Below are positions 23,453 to 32,879 of a DNA stretch of 35,637 bases, in pieces (position 1 is the first letter of the stretch; each line of letters opens with the position of its first letter). The position numbers and the translations under genes are program-made. Where the stretch lies: contig CAMGIP010000010.1 in the NCBI GenBank assembly GCA_946056155.1, forward strand, positions 1-35,637, in the 5' to 3' direction. The notes under the pieces are model-generated. The model was not told the origin of the DNA. It was given only the letters and a program-made list of their open reading frames with translations, and ran no database searches. The DNA is from an uncultured Mediterranea sp. GTDB taxonomy: Bacteria > Bacteroidota > Bacteroidia > Bacteroidales > Bacteroidaceae.

Positions 23453-24712
23453 ATGAAAAAGACAACAGACCATACAGAGCCCCAAAAGGGATGTACCGGT
23501 GAGCAGGAAGAGTGGATGCTCTTGGTGCAGATGGCCCGCCGACGGAAGGAGCATCCGGCTCCTGACGTGGACGAGGCTTGGCAACGCTTTGCTGCCATTC
23601 ATGGTGAGGATAAGGTGCAGGAGCCCAGTATGGAGAGTGGTGCCAGTTCCGGTGCAGAGGAGAATCCTGTTCATCGTTTCCGTCGCATCCACCTCTGGAT
23701 GGCTGCTGTGGGAGGTGCTGCCGCTGCCTGTCTGCTGCTCTTAGTTGCAGGCCAATGGTTTTCGTTGGACGACCTTTTCCATCGCCCCTACGTGGCACTG
23801 CTCCGTGATGATACCCCGCAGCGGCTCCGCATCGGCGACTGCGATACCCTTATTACCTCATCGCAGGGTCGCTTCCTCTCCTTTTATGATGCTTCTGCTT
23901 CCTCAGCCAGCTCTTTGGGAGATGCTTCTGCCGGCACTATGGTAGCTTCCTCCTCTTCTCCAGCTATCGACAGTGCAGCAGGTTCGTTCGATGCTGCCGT
24001 CGGAGTCGCCACTGCAGGTGAATCGCCCCTGTCTGTCCATCGAGGGGAAACATCTGCCACTCATCAGGGTCATATGTCAGTGAGGACCCGTAAGCTCTCT
24101 ACTCCCCGTGGTATGGATTTCAAGGTAATCCTGCCCGACAGCAGTGAGGTGTGGCTCAATGCCGAGAGCACTATCGAGTTTCCTGTAGCCTTCCAGCAGG
24201 GAGAGCGTCGTGTGCTGTTGCATGGCGAAGCCTATTTCAAGGTGGCCCGCAACGAGCAGGTGCCTTTCGTAGTCCATACTGATCGCATGAAGGTGAGCGT
24301 TTTAGGTACAGAGTTCAATCTCCGCGCCTACGATACCGATGCCTCTTCCGTGGCCTTGGTCAAGGGTTCCGTACAGGTCTCTTCCGATCAAGGTCAAGTG
24401 TTGCTTGCTCCAGGTCAGGAGGCACAGTGTACCTCAGAGGGTACCGTTCAGGTTCATGACATTGACCCCTATGGGGTAACCCAATGGGTAGAGGGGCTCT
24501 TCTACTTCGATGAAACGCCTTTGGTGGAGGTGCTCAAGGAGTTGGGCCGCTGGTACAACTTCGGAGTAGTGTTCCATCGCCGCGACCTGATGGAGATGAG
24601 GATGCACTTCAGTGCCTCCCGTACGGACGACATCGATACCGCCATCCGCAACCTTAACCGTTTGCGTAAGGTTCGCATCACCATCGAAGAGGAGAATATC
24701 GTGGTCTATTGA
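23453..24712 (+). CDS. FecR-family anti-sigma factor with DUF4974
   Basis: A 419-residue single-pass inner-membrane protein. The cytoplasmic N-terminal part (1-78) should bind the sigma factor. One membrane segment lies at about 81-100 (LWMAAVGGAAAACLLLLVAG). The periplasmic FecR domain covers about 218-312 (FKVILPDSSEVWLNAESTIEFP, then GEAYFKV, VLGTEFNLRAY and VALVKGSV). The DUF4974 tail (346-415, EGLFYFDETPLVEVLKELGRWYN) is expected to contact the STN domain of SusC. Between membrane and FecR domain is an unusual Ser/Ala/Gly-rich stretch (about 145-200) that makes the protein somewhat longer than common FecR homologues. Ligand binding at SusC would relieve inhibition of the sigma factor. 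Confidence 0.93.
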   Translation: MKKTTDHTEPQKGCTGEQEEWMLLVQMARRRKEHPAPDVDEAWQRFAAIHGEDKVQEPSMESGASSGAEENPVHRFRRIHLWMAAVGGAAAACLLLLVAGQWFSLDDLFHRPYVALLRDDTPQRLRIGDCDTLITSSQGRFLSFYDASASSASSLGDASAGTMVASSSSPAIDSAAGSFDAAVGVATAGESPLSVHRGETSATHQGHMSVRTRKLSTPRGMDFKVILPDSSEVWLNAESTIEFPVAFQQGERRVLLHGEAYFKVARNEQVPFVVHTDRMKVSVLGTEFNLRAYDTDASSVALVKGSVQVSSDQGQVLLAPGQEAQCTSEGTVQVHDIDPYGVTQWVEGLFYFDETPLVEVLKELGRWYNFGVVFHRRDLMEMRMHFSASRTDDIDTAIRNLNRLRKVRITIEEENIVVY

Positions 24713-24718
24713 TAAAGT

Positions 24719-24828
24719 GGATTCTTTTTCGGGTGTCAACATACCTCGCCAAGTATCTAAACATACTTTGCCATTTATCTTTAGATACTTTGCCATTTAT
24801 GTCAACATACTTTTTGGGGGTGTTTTTG
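24719..24828. repeat. 22-bp-period tandem array upstream of the metalloprotease gene
   Basis: Units start at 24741, 24763, 24785 and 24807, each exactly 22 bp apart. Units 2 and 3 share ATACTTTGCCATTTAT. Unit 1 (ATACCTCGCC, ending in CTAAAC) and unit 3 (ending in GTCAAC) share ends. Unit 4 keeps only ATACTTT, and a weakly related segment ends with GTCAAC at 24735-24740. The first two units also contain AAGTAT/ATACTT as a 6-6-6 inverted repeat (24751-24768). The array lies in the 268-bp gap between the anti-sigma gene and the protease-SusCD genes, the place where their promoter is expected. Spacing of two helical turns suggests cooperative protein binding. No standard TAnnTTTG box is evident in the gap, which fits alternative-sigma control. 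Confidence 0.7.
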
Positions 24829-24980
24829 AGTCATTTTTCCCCTCACTATTCTTCCTTTTTGTACAGTAAACAGACGCTCTCAGAAGAAAAAATCAGTAAA
24901 ATCGAAAAAAATCCTCGCAAAAGGGGTAGCCGATTGAAGGTATGGGTTGTTCTTGCAATAAACAACTATCCGTACCTATT

Positions 24981-27506
24981 ATGAAAGGAAACACATTGAG
25001 AACCATTTTGCTGTTTGTCGCTCTCTTGGTGACAACAGCTACCGCTGTGCAGGCAGCTGGAAAACAGAAGAAGTCGAAAAAGATAGCCGCTACTGTCAAG
25101 AGTGACTCTACTGCAACCTCCAAGAAGGGACTTATTGCTTATGAGAAGGTCATCACAGCCAAGGCCCGCTCCATGCAGGGATTCATTACTGTGCACAAAG
25201 TGGAAGGTAAATACTACTTTGAACTTCCTGACACCCTCCTCGGAAGGGATATTCTTGTGGTGAACCGTGTAGCTAAGGCTCCCGTCAATGTACAGAAGAG
25301 CAAGACAGGCTATCACGGCGACTTTCTGGGTGATCAGGTCCTCCGTTTCGAGCAGGCCAACAACGATGAGCGTCTATTTGTGCGTGAAGTGGCCTATGAG
25401 GAGTACTCCTCAGATACCTTGGGCCTTTACCAAGCCGTGCAGAACAGCAACATACAGCCTATCGTAGCCGCACTCAAAATCAAGTCTATACGCAAGGTTG
25501 AAGGGCATTGCTCTTACCTCCTCGACGTAACCGATGTTTTAAATAAGGAGAATAGCCCCTTTGCCCTTAATGAGCGAATCAAGGATAAGATGGGACTCGG
25601 CTCACAGCAGGACGAGACCAGCTACATCGATACCCTCAAGGCCTTTCCTACCAACGTGGAGATCCGTACTGTGCGCACCTTTAAGCGCAAGCGCAGCACC
25701 CCTACCACCGACCTCCAACGTCTTCTGGAGCAGCTCTCTCCAACACCCTCCACACCCCTTACCTACGAAATCAACACCTCCCTGCTCCTGCTTCCCGAAA
25801 CACCGATGAGGGCCCGTATGCACGACCGTCGTGTGGGTTACTTTGCCGTCAGCTATGCCGACTATGATGCCAATCCGCAAGGGGTGGACTTCAAGGGCAA
25901 AATTGTACGCTGGCGTCTTGAACCACGTCAAGAGGATGTGGAACGCTATCTCCGCGGTGAACTGGTGGAACCGGCCAAACCCATTGTCATCTACATCGAC
26001 CCCGCCACACCCAAGAAGTGGGTGCCTTACCTCATTCAAGGCATCAATGACTGGCAAGAGGCCTTTGAGGCAGCCGGATTCAAGAACGCCATCATAGCCA
26101 AAGAGGCACCCACTACCGACCCTACCTGGAGCTTGGAGGATGCCCGCCATTCGGCACTTGTCTATAAAGCTTCCGAGATTGGCAATGCCAGCGGTCCACA
26201 CGTGCACGACCCCCGCAGTGGAGAGATTATCGAGACCCACATCAATTGGTACCACAATATCCTGAGTGTGCTTTACAACTGGTACTTCGTACAGGCCAGT
26301 CCCTTGGACCCAGCCGCGCAGAAACCGATCTTTGATGATGAACTGATGGGGCGTCTGGTACGCTACGTCAGCTGTCATGAGGTGGGTCATACCCTTGGTC
26401 TCCGTCACAACTTCGGCTCCTCTGCCACCATTCCGGTAGCTAAGCTGCGTGACAAGGCATGGGTGGAGAAGAACGGCGATACCCCCTCCATCATGGACTA
26501 TGCCCGTTTCAACTACGTAGCCCAGCCAGAGGATAGCATCTCCCGTGAGGGACTCATCCCCCGCATCAGTACCTATGACAAATGGGCCATCGAATGGGGT
26601 TACCGCTGGTTCCCGCCCTTCGCTTCTGCTGAGGAGGAGAACCAATACATGCAGCAGTGGGTGCTTAAGAAGCTGGCAGAAGACCCCCGCTACCGCTTCG
26701 GTCATGAGTTTGCACCCAACGACCCGCGCAATCAGTCCGAAGACTTAGGTGATAACGCTATGGAGGCCAGTGCCTACGGCATCAAGAACCTTAAGCGCAT
26801 CATGCCCAACCTCATCCAGTGGACGGCACAGCCCTACAAAGGTTTTGACAAGGCATCTGCCGCCTACCAGAGTCTTTTGGAGCAGTTTGGACTCTACATG
26901 AAACATGTATCCACCAACATAGGTGGCATTTACGGCCAGTCAATTACTTATGAACAACGCAACGAAAACGCTATGGAGTTTGTACCGCAGGCTACCCAGC
27001 AGGAGGCTATGGCCTTCCTCTGCCGCGAGCTCTTCACCACGCCCAACTGGCTCATCAGCCAGGAACTGACCGCCAAGACCGGCTTGAATATCCAGAGTGC
27101 ACTGGCAGGAGTACAGAACAGTACGCTGAAGAAACTCGTCAGCGCGTCAACCCTCGACAAGATGAACCTCAATCTTGCCCTTAACGGCAAGAAGGCTTAT
27201 GCTCCTTCGGCCATGCTTGCCGACCTGGAGCAGACCATCTTCTCTGCACAGGGAGCTGCCGACCTCAACGGACGCATCCTGCAGAAGAGCTACCTGAAGG
27301 CACTCACTAACATGCTCGACAAGCAGAAGATGAGCGGGTCGGCCATCAGCGAGGCTCCGACCATAGCCCGTGCACGCCTTGAGCTGCTTCTGCCTCGCCT
27401 TAAGCAGAAAGCGACCACTGCCCCGGATGCCCTCACCGCCAGTCATTACCGCAATCTGGTGGTGCTGATAGAGAATGCCTTCAACCCCGCCTTTGCCATA
27501 CGTTGA
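24981..27506 (+). CDS. Secreted zinc-dependent metalloprotease (DUF5118/DUF5117/DUF4953)
   Basis: An 841-residue exported protein. The ATG at 24981 gives a clean signal peptide (MKGNTLRTILLFVALLVTTATAVQA). The longer frame from 24942 would put MGCSCNKQLSVPI before it and is rejected. The order is a lysine-rich spacer, a DUF5118-like stretch (about 45-95, KKGLIAYEKVITAKARSMQG and VHKVEGKYYFELPD), a DUF5117-like domain (about 95-290) and a DUF4953 catalytic region. The metzincin motif HEVGHTLGLRHN has ligands His466, His470 and His476, and SIMDYARF follows as the Met-turn. All zinc ligands are intact. Such proteases are common in Bacteroidales, but their substrates are mostly unknown. Its position between the anti-sigma gene and SusC/SusD suggests that it cuts the polypeptide whose fragments the pair imports (inference). 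Confidence 0.92.
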   Translation: MKGNTLRTILLFVALLVTTATAVQAAGKQKKSKKIAATVKSDSTATSKKGLIAYEKVITAKARSMQGFITVHKVEGKYYFELPDTLLGRDILVVNRVAKAPVNVQKSKTGYHGDFLGDQVLRFEQANNDERLFVREVAYEEYSSDTLGLYQAVQNSNIQPIVAALKIKSIRKVEGHCSYLLDVTDVLNKENSPFALNERIKDKMGLGSQQDETSYIDTLKAFPTNVEIRTVRTFKRKRSTPTTDLQRLLEQLSPTPSTPLTYEINTSLLLLPETPMRARMHDRRVGYFAVSYADYDANPQGVDFKGKIVRWRLEPRQEDVERYLRGELVEPAKPIVIYIDPATPKKWVPYLIQGINDWQEAFEAAGFKNAIIAKEAPTTDPTWSLEDARHSALVYKASEIGNASGPHVHDPRSGEIIETHINWYHNILSVLYNWYFVQASPLDPAAQKPIFDDELMGRLVRYVSCHEVGHTLGLRHNFGSSATIPVAKLRDKAWVEKNGDTPSIMDYARFNYVAQPEDSISREGLIPRISTYDKWAIEWGYRWFPPFASAEEENQYMQQWVLKKLAEDPRYRFGHEFAPNDPRNQSEDLGDNAMEASAYGIKNLKRIMPNLIQWTAQPYKGFDKASAAYQSLLEQFGLYMKHVSTNIGGIYGQSITYEQRNENAMEFVPQATQQEAMAFLCRELFTTPNWLISQELTAKTGLNIQSALAGVQNSTLKKLVSASTLDKMNLNLALNGKKAYAPSAMLADLEQTIFSAQGAADLNGRILQKSYLKALTNMLDKQKMSGSAISEAPTIARARLELLLPRLKQKATTAPDALTASHYRNLVVLIENAFNPAFAIR

Positions 27507-27596
27507 ATCTCAGTTGACAAATGAACGAGTTGACCAGTTGTTAGGCTTTAACAGACCACAAAATAACCATTTCAAAATAATTAGTAACCAAAGTCT
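27507..27596 (+). other. Protease-SusC intergenic gap with short repeats
   Basis: The 90-bp gap contains AGTTGAC at 27512-27518 and 27528-27534, plus a partial AGTTG at 27536. These are related in sequence to the CAACTTGT repeats at the kinase promoter on the other strand. No TAnnTTTG box is seen, so SusC is probably co-transcribed with the protease gene. Confidence 0.35.
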
Positions 27597-30500
27597 ATGT
27601 ATGTACAACGAAAGAACTTGACCACACTCGCTTTTAAGCGGGTATGGATGGTGCTGATGGTAGCCCTCTGTTCCCTCGGTATGGCTACGGCGCAGAATGC
27701 CAAACCCAAGGGAAAGCCCATCACCTACCAGTGTGAGAACGAACAGCTATCCACTGCGCTGAGACAGGTGGAGCGTCTCTCAGGCTACTACAAAATCCAG
27801 TTTGCCTATGAGGATGTCTCTCCCTATAAGGTCTCCGTTAAGCTGGAGAACGCTACCGTAGAGCAGTCGGTCAACCAACTGCTGAAGAACACTCGGCTGC
27901 TTCTTGATGTGGATGGCCGCTTCTTGCAAATCTACAAGGCCGACCAAAAGGCCACCACTCGCGTTCTCTCCGGTATTGTGAAAGATGCCGAGGGAGAGCC
28001 GCTCGTGGGAGTCTCCATCTTGAATACCCAGAGCAAACAGGGCGTAGTGACCGATGCCAACGGACGCTTCCAGCTCGCCTTTGCCGGCAAGGAGGCCAAC
28101 CTGCAGATCTCCTATATCGGTAAGAAGACCATCAACCAGAAAGCCCGCCGTGGCGAGTATCTGGTCATCGTGATGGAGGAGGATGAAAACCTCATCGAGG
28201 ATGTGGTCATCACCGGTTACCAACAGATCAACCGCCGTTACCTCACCAGCGCCGTCTCCACTGTGACGATGGACGAACTGCAGGTGCCAGGAGCCACCAA
28301 CCTCAGCCAGATGCTCGAAGGTAAGATTGCTGATATGACGCTTACCACCAACAGCGGTGAGATCAATGCCACTCCTCGTATCCGTATCCGCGGTACCTCC
28401 ACCATCATCGGCAACCGCGAACCCCTTTGGGTGGTGGATGGAGTCATCGTGACCGACCCCGTCAACCTCTCTCCCGATGTGCTCAACGACCCTGACTATG
28501 TAAACCGCATCGGTAATGCCATCTCCGGCCTCAATCCTCAAGACATCGAACGCCTTGATGTGCTGAAGGATGCCGCAGCCACTGCCCTCTACGGTACCCG
28601 TGCCGCCAACGGTGTCATTGTGGTCACCACGAAGAAAGGACGTGTGGGTAAGCCCATCGTCTCTTACTCCGGTACCGCCACCTTCCGCCGACGTCCCCAC
28701 TACACCGACTCCAAAATCAATCTGATGAACTCGCAGGAGCGCATCCAGTTCTCACAGGATCTGGTGGCCAACCACTACGTCTATCGCGAGGCTATGCCTC
28801 TGGTCGGTTATGAAAACGCCTTGACCAACTACTACAAAGGCAACTATACTACCGAACAGTTCCAAAGCGAGGTGGCTCGCATGCAGACCATGAATACCGA
28901 CTGGTTTGACATCCTCACCCACAACTCCTTCTCGCACGACCATGCCGTCAGCGTGTCGGGCGGTTCGCAGGCCCTCCGATACTATGCCTCGGTAGGTTAT
29001 ACCGACGAGGATGATGTGATCAACAACACAAACAACCGCCGTTATACCGCCACCACTAAGCTCGACGTATCCCTCAACAAGAAACTGCAACTCTCCTTCT
29101 ACCTCAACGGCTATGTATCAGAGAAGGAGTATGCCCAAACTGCAGTGTCACCCATCAACTACGCCTACAAGACCAGCCGTGCCATTCCCGCCTTCAATGC
29201 CGACGGCACCTATGCCTACTACAAGGTGATGGGTTATGATGGCTACCTCAACTATCATATCCTCAATGAGTTGGATAATAGTTACCAGAAGCAGAACAGC
29301 AACGGTATCACCGCTACAGCCAATCTCCGTTACACCATCAAGAGCTGGCTCAACGTCAATGCCGTCGTCTCTGGCAACATTGCCAACACCAATATGGAGG
29401 GTTATTGGGGCGAGAAGACTTATCATGTTGCCTATTATCGTCGCTCCGAGTATGGTGAGAAGGCTCCCTCAGAGAGCCTCTTCCCCTTCGGCGGTGAACT
29501 ATCGACCAACGACACCCGCAGCAAGAACTACACAGCCCGTCTGCAGATGAACCTCAACCGTTACCTCGACAAGCAGGAGCATCACACGCTCAATGTGGCT
29601 TTAGGAACCGAGGCCCACTCCAACAACTACAACGGCTTCTCCTATACCCAGCGCGGCTATTATCCCGATCGCGGACGTATCTTCATTAAGGACATCAGTC
29701 CCGAGGAGTATCCCAACTACTACAAGCAGTGGGTGATGGGCAACGCCCCCTCCATTGCCGACTCGCGTACCAACCTCCTCTCGGTCTATGCCACCGCCTC
29801 TTATACTTTCAAGGACCTCTTCACCTTGAATGCCAATGCCCGTTACGACGGTTCCAACAAGTTCGGCTCACGGAGCAACGAGAAGTTTCTTCCCATCTGG
29901 TCCGTATCGGCCATGACCGATCTGAAGGCTGTCACAGGTCTGCGAGCCAAGTGGTTGGACAACCTCACGTTGAAGGCCTCTTATGGTGAACAGGGTAACA
30001 TGCTCGACGGACAGATGCCGGTGCTCACGCTGAGTAAGGGCAGCTACAGCAGCTATTACGACGAGTATTACTCCAAGGTAGCAGGATTTGCCAATCCTGA
30101 CCTGAAATGGGAGAAGACTCACTCCAGCAACTTCGGCTTGGAAGCCTCCCTTTTTGGCCGCCGACTCATGCTCGAAGGGGAATATTTCTACAAGAAGACC
30201 ACCGATGCCTTCATGAACAAACCGATCTCCGATGTCAACGGTTTCGAGTCCTACGTGGTCAACTCCGGTACGGTCATCAACAAAGGTTACAGCATCAACG
30301 CTACCGCCGTACCCGTGAAGACGCGCAACTTCAACTGGATGCTCTCTGCCTCCCTCTCCAAAATCATGAACGAGATGCGTACTGCTCCGGGTAAGGATAC
30401 CTACGAATTGGAGGACTTCCTCAACGGTACCGCCATTGTCAAGGGTCAGCCCATCGGCACCTTCTACTCCTATAAGTTCGTCGGCCTTAGTCCCGTGGAT

Positions 30501-31172
30501 GGGGGTCCGCTGTTTGATGACTGGAGCGACCGCCGTGCTGAACTGGATGGTTTGAGCAAGTACGATACCTACACCAAGGTGCTTGTGGCTTCTGGCAAGC
30601 GCGAGCCCGACATGACCGGAAGCATTACCAATACCCTGAGCTACAAAGGGTGGCGCTTGGGCGTAACGCTCAACTACAGCCTCGGAGCCAAGACCCGCCT
30701 CTTCCGTATGATGGACGACTTCATCAACGGCTACTCTGCCGAGCTCAACGTCAACCGTGAGCTGCTCAATGCCTGGAAGAAGCCAGGCGATGAGCTCCAC
30801 ACCAATGTCCCTGCCATCATGGGTACCTCCTCCAGCGGCTACTACTATTACTACAGCCACTGGAGCAATGACTACGCCAGCTCTAACCCCATCATCGCCT
30901 CTTCAGCCTGGACGATGTATGACTATTCCGATCTGCGTGTCGTGAGTGCCGACTACCTGAAGGTAGCCTACGTGAGTCTCACCTACGAACTTCCTAAGAA
31001 GGTGCTCAACCACTTCAAGATCAACCGCTTGGCGGTAACCCTTGGAGCCACTAATCTCCACACTTTCTGCAGCGGCAAGCTCAAGGGACAGACCCCTACG
31101 CAAGGCGGATTCTCGGAGGTACAGCTCTCTGACACACCCACCTACACCGTAGGATTAAACTTGAATTTCTAA
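27597..31172 (+). CDS. SusC/RagA-family TonB-dependent transporter with STN signalling domain
   Basis: A 1,191-residue outer-membrane transporter. A signal peptide ends near residue 32 (CSLGMATA-Q). An STN domain (about 43-115, ITYQCENEQLSTALRQVERL) is the part that contacts FecR proteins. A carboxypeptidase-like domain (about 124-200) precedes EDVVITGYQ (202-209). The plug has LSQMLEGKIADM, RIRGTSTI, PLWVVDGVIV, IERLDVLKDAAATALYGTRAANGVI and the barrel, ending YTVGLNLNF with the usual terminal phenylalanine. Together with SusD it forms a lidded importer of oligomeric nutrients. The sequence does not tell whether these are glycans or peptides; the linked protease and lack of glycoside hydrolases favour peptides, as for RagAB of Porphyromonas. 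SusD starts 1 nt after its stop. Confidence 0.96.
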   Translation: MYVQRKNLTTLAFKRVWMVLMVALCSLGMATAQNAKPKGKPITYQCENEQLSTALRQVERLSGYYKIQFAYEDVSPYKVSVKLENATVEQSVNQLLKNTRLLLDVDGRFLQIYKADQKATTRVLSGIVKDAEGEPLVGVSILNTQSKQGVVTDANGRFQLAFAGKEANLQISYIGKKTINQKARRGEYLVIVMEEDENLIEDVVITGYQQINRRYLTSAVSTVTMDELQVPGATNLSQMLEGKIADMTLTTNSGEINATPRIRIRGTSTIIGNREPLWVVDGVIVTDPVNLSPDVLNDPDYVNRIGNAISGLNPQDIERLDVLKDAAATALYGTRAANGVIVVTTKKGRVGKPIVSYSGTATFRRRPHYTDSKINLMNSQERIQFSQDLVANHYVYREAMPLVGYENALTNYYKGNYTTEQFQSEVARMQTMNTDWFDILTHNSFSHDHAVSVSGGSQALRYYASVGYTDEDDVINNTNNRRYTATTKLDVSLNKKLQLSFYLNGYVSEKEYAQTAVSPINYAYKTSRAIPAFNADGTYAYYKVMGYDGYLNYHILNELDNSYQKQNSNGITATANLRYTIKSWLNVNAVVSGNIANTNMEGYWGEKTYHVAYYRRSEYGEKAPSESLFPFGGELSTNDTRSKNYTARLQMNLNRYLDKQEHHTLNVALGTEAHSNNYNGFSYTQRGYYPDRGRIFIKDISPEEYPNYYKQWVMGNAPSIADSRTNLLSVYATASYTFKDLFTLNANARYDGSNKFGSRSNEKFLPIWSVSAMTDLKAVTGLRAKWLDNLTLKASYGEQGNMLDGQMPVLTLSKGSYSSYYDEYYSKVAGFANPDLKWEKTHSSNFGLEASLFGRRLMLEGEYFYKKTTDAFMNKPISDVNGFESYVVNSGTVINKGYSINATAVPVKTRNFNWMLSASLSKIMNEMRTAPGKDTYELEDFLNGTAIVKGQPIGTFYSYKFVGLSPVDGGPLFDDWSDRRAELDGLSKYDTYTKVLVASGKREPDMTGSITNTLSYKGWRLGVTLNYSLGAKTRLFRMMDDFINGYSAELNVNRELLNAWKKPGDELHTNVPAIMGTSSSGYYYYYSHWSNDYASSNPIIASSAWTMYDYSDLRVVSADYLKVAYVSLTYELPKKVLNHFKINRLAVTLGATNLHTFCSGKLKGQTPTQGGFSEVQLSDTPTYTVGLNLNF

Positions 31173-31173
31173 T

Positions 31174-32817
31174 ATGAACATCAAACAATACTATACAATG
31201 GTACGAAATATTTTCAACGGCATAACCCTACGCCACACAATCGGCTCTCTCGGTGCTGCTGCGTTGGTGCTCCTCTCCGGGTGTGGCGACTTCTTGGAGG
31301 AGTATTCGCAGGATAAGTATCGCGTCAGCTCCTATACTGACCTGGACGAGCTGCTCATTGGTGATGGCTACCTGCAGGTCAAGCCCTCCAAATATGCCAC
31401 TAATTCACAGAATATCGGTCACTTCATTCACTTCCTGGCCGATGAGATAGAGGAGCAGAACAAGGGAAGAACTACCGCCTCGTCAGGTGTGGAGAATCGT
31501 CAGATCAAGAACGCCCTCTTCGGCTACTTCACTTGGCAGAAGCGGGTGGGGCAGAACGAGACTTTCACTGGTTTCAACACCGAAAACAAAACCTGGAAGG
31601 AGACCTACCGCCTCATCAATGTAACCAACAATATTCTCGAAACGGTGGATGGTGTACCGCAGCGCACCAACGAGGAGAAACAGGGAGCTGCCCGCGTGAA
31701 GGGTGAAGCCGCTTTCCTCCGTGCTGCCTACTACTTCTGGCTGACTAACCTCTATGGTAAGGCCTACAACCCCTCGACCGCAGCAACCGACTTGGCCGTA
31801 CCCCTCAAGACGGAAGCTAAGGTGAACGATATCCTCTACAGCCGCAACAGTGTGCAGGAACTTTACGACTGTATCCTGGCCGACCTGGCCGTGGCTGAGC
31901 AATGCCTCAAGGATGTCCCCTCCACAGGGAGCATCTATCGTGCGGATATCCATGCCGTATGGCTGTTGGCCAGCCGTGTACACCTCTACATGCAGCATTG
32001 GGATGAAGCGGCTCGCTATGCCGGTCTGCTCATCGAGGCACGTCCCGAACTGGTGGATATGAATGGCCAAGTGATGAAACTCACCAAGGAGTCGCCCGAG
32101 GTCATCTTCTCCATGGGCGGTCATGAGATCCCCTGCAATATGGACTACAAGTACCAGAGCTTCCGTGTGGATAAGTCGCTTTACGATGCCTACTCCACCG
32201 ATGACCTGCGCCGCACCCAGTGGTGGTGGACCTACGACAACTTCGTCGGTTACATCAAGGTGCCCGAAGGCACCAAGTACAGCAGCAGTTCCTACCCTCC
32301 CAGCAACAACCGCCACTATACCTATGTGTATAACAACGGTCTGCTCGATGTGTTGGCTCCCGTCTCTGACAAGTTCCTCTACCGTACCGCTGAAGCCTAC
32401 CTCAATAAGGCAGAAGCAGAGGCCTGCCGCGGTCAGGAGGCTGCCGCCAAGGAGGCACTCTATGCTCTGCGCAGCCATCGTTACAAGTTGGGTACCGATT
32501 ACACCACAGCCGCTACAGGCGATGAACTGATTCAGGAGATTCGTGAAGAGCGTCGCAAGGAGCTGGCTCTGGAAGGTCATCGCTGGTTCGACCTCCGTCG
32601 CTATGCCGTGTCACAGGTGGCCCCCTACTCTAAAGAGCTGGTTCACCGCTACACCTACTACACCGCCTACAACAAGGCCACCATGGTGGAGACCCGCGTC
32701 TTCACCCTTCCTGCCGGTGACCCTGCCTACACCCTGCCCATTCCGCAGGAAGTGCTGGAGTTCAACATCGGTATGCCCAACAACGAGCGTCCCGACCGCT
32801 CTTATACGGTGGAATGA
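31174..32817 (+). CDS. SusD/RagB-family surface lipoprotein
   Basis: A 547-residue lipoprotein that caps the SusC barrel and binds substrate at the cell surface. The lipobox LLSGC puts the lipidated cysteine at 37; an alternative ATG at 31198 would place it at 29 with a more usual signal length. GDFLEEYSQDKYRVSSYTDLDELLIGDGY is a typical start. TPR-like SusD helices include VKGEAAFLRAAYYFWLTNLYG, YRTAEAYLNKAEAEACRG and IREERRKELALEGHRWFDLR (from about 455), the strongest family signature. The end, VLEFNIGMPNNERPDRSY, is typical. The gene directly abuts SusC. Its ligand cannot be predicted. Confidence 0.96.
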   Translation: MNIKQYYTMVRNIFNGITLRHTIGSLGAAALVLLSGCGDFLEEYSQDKYRVSSYTDLDELLIGDGYLQVKPSKYATNSQNIGHFIHFLADEIEEQNKGRTTASSGVENRQIKNALFGYFTWQKRVGQNETFTGFNTENKTWKETYRLINVTNNILETVDGVPQRTNEEKQGAARVKGEAAFLRAAYYFWLTNLYGKAYNPSTAATDLAVPLKTEAKVNDILYSRNSVQELYDCILADLAVAEQCLKDVPSTGSIYRADIHAVWLLASRVHLYMQHWDEAARYAGLLIEARPELVDMNGQVMKLTKESPEVIFSMGGHEIPCNMDYKYQSFRVDKSLYDAYSTDDLRRTQWWWTYDNFVGYIKVPEGTKYSSSSYPPSNNRHYTYVYNNGLLDVLAPVSDKFLYRTAEAYLNKAEAEACRGQEAAAKEALYALRSHRYKLGTDYTTAATGDELIQEIREERRKELALEGHRWFDLRRYAVSQVAPYSKELVHRYTYYTAYNKATMVETRVFTLPAGDPAYTLPIPQEVLEFNIGMPNNERPDRSYTVE

Positions 32818-32879
32818 TGGTGATGTCTGACCCCATAGCAATAAACAGGATTTTATTTACTCCGTAAAATGAAAGAACA

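Noticed and set aside
24942..24980. Upstream start of the metalloprotease (MGCSCNKQ...)
   Set aside because: It places 13 residues before an ideal signal peptide; the cysteines there do not form a lipobox.
25602..26705. 367-codon minus-strand frame opposite the metalloprotease
   Set aside because: Antisense to the catalytic domain, with no motif, signal peptide or promoter of its own.
31483..32580. 365-codon minus-strand frame opposite SusD
   Set aside because: Antisense to a canonical SusD; long shadow frames are common in this codon-biased DNA.
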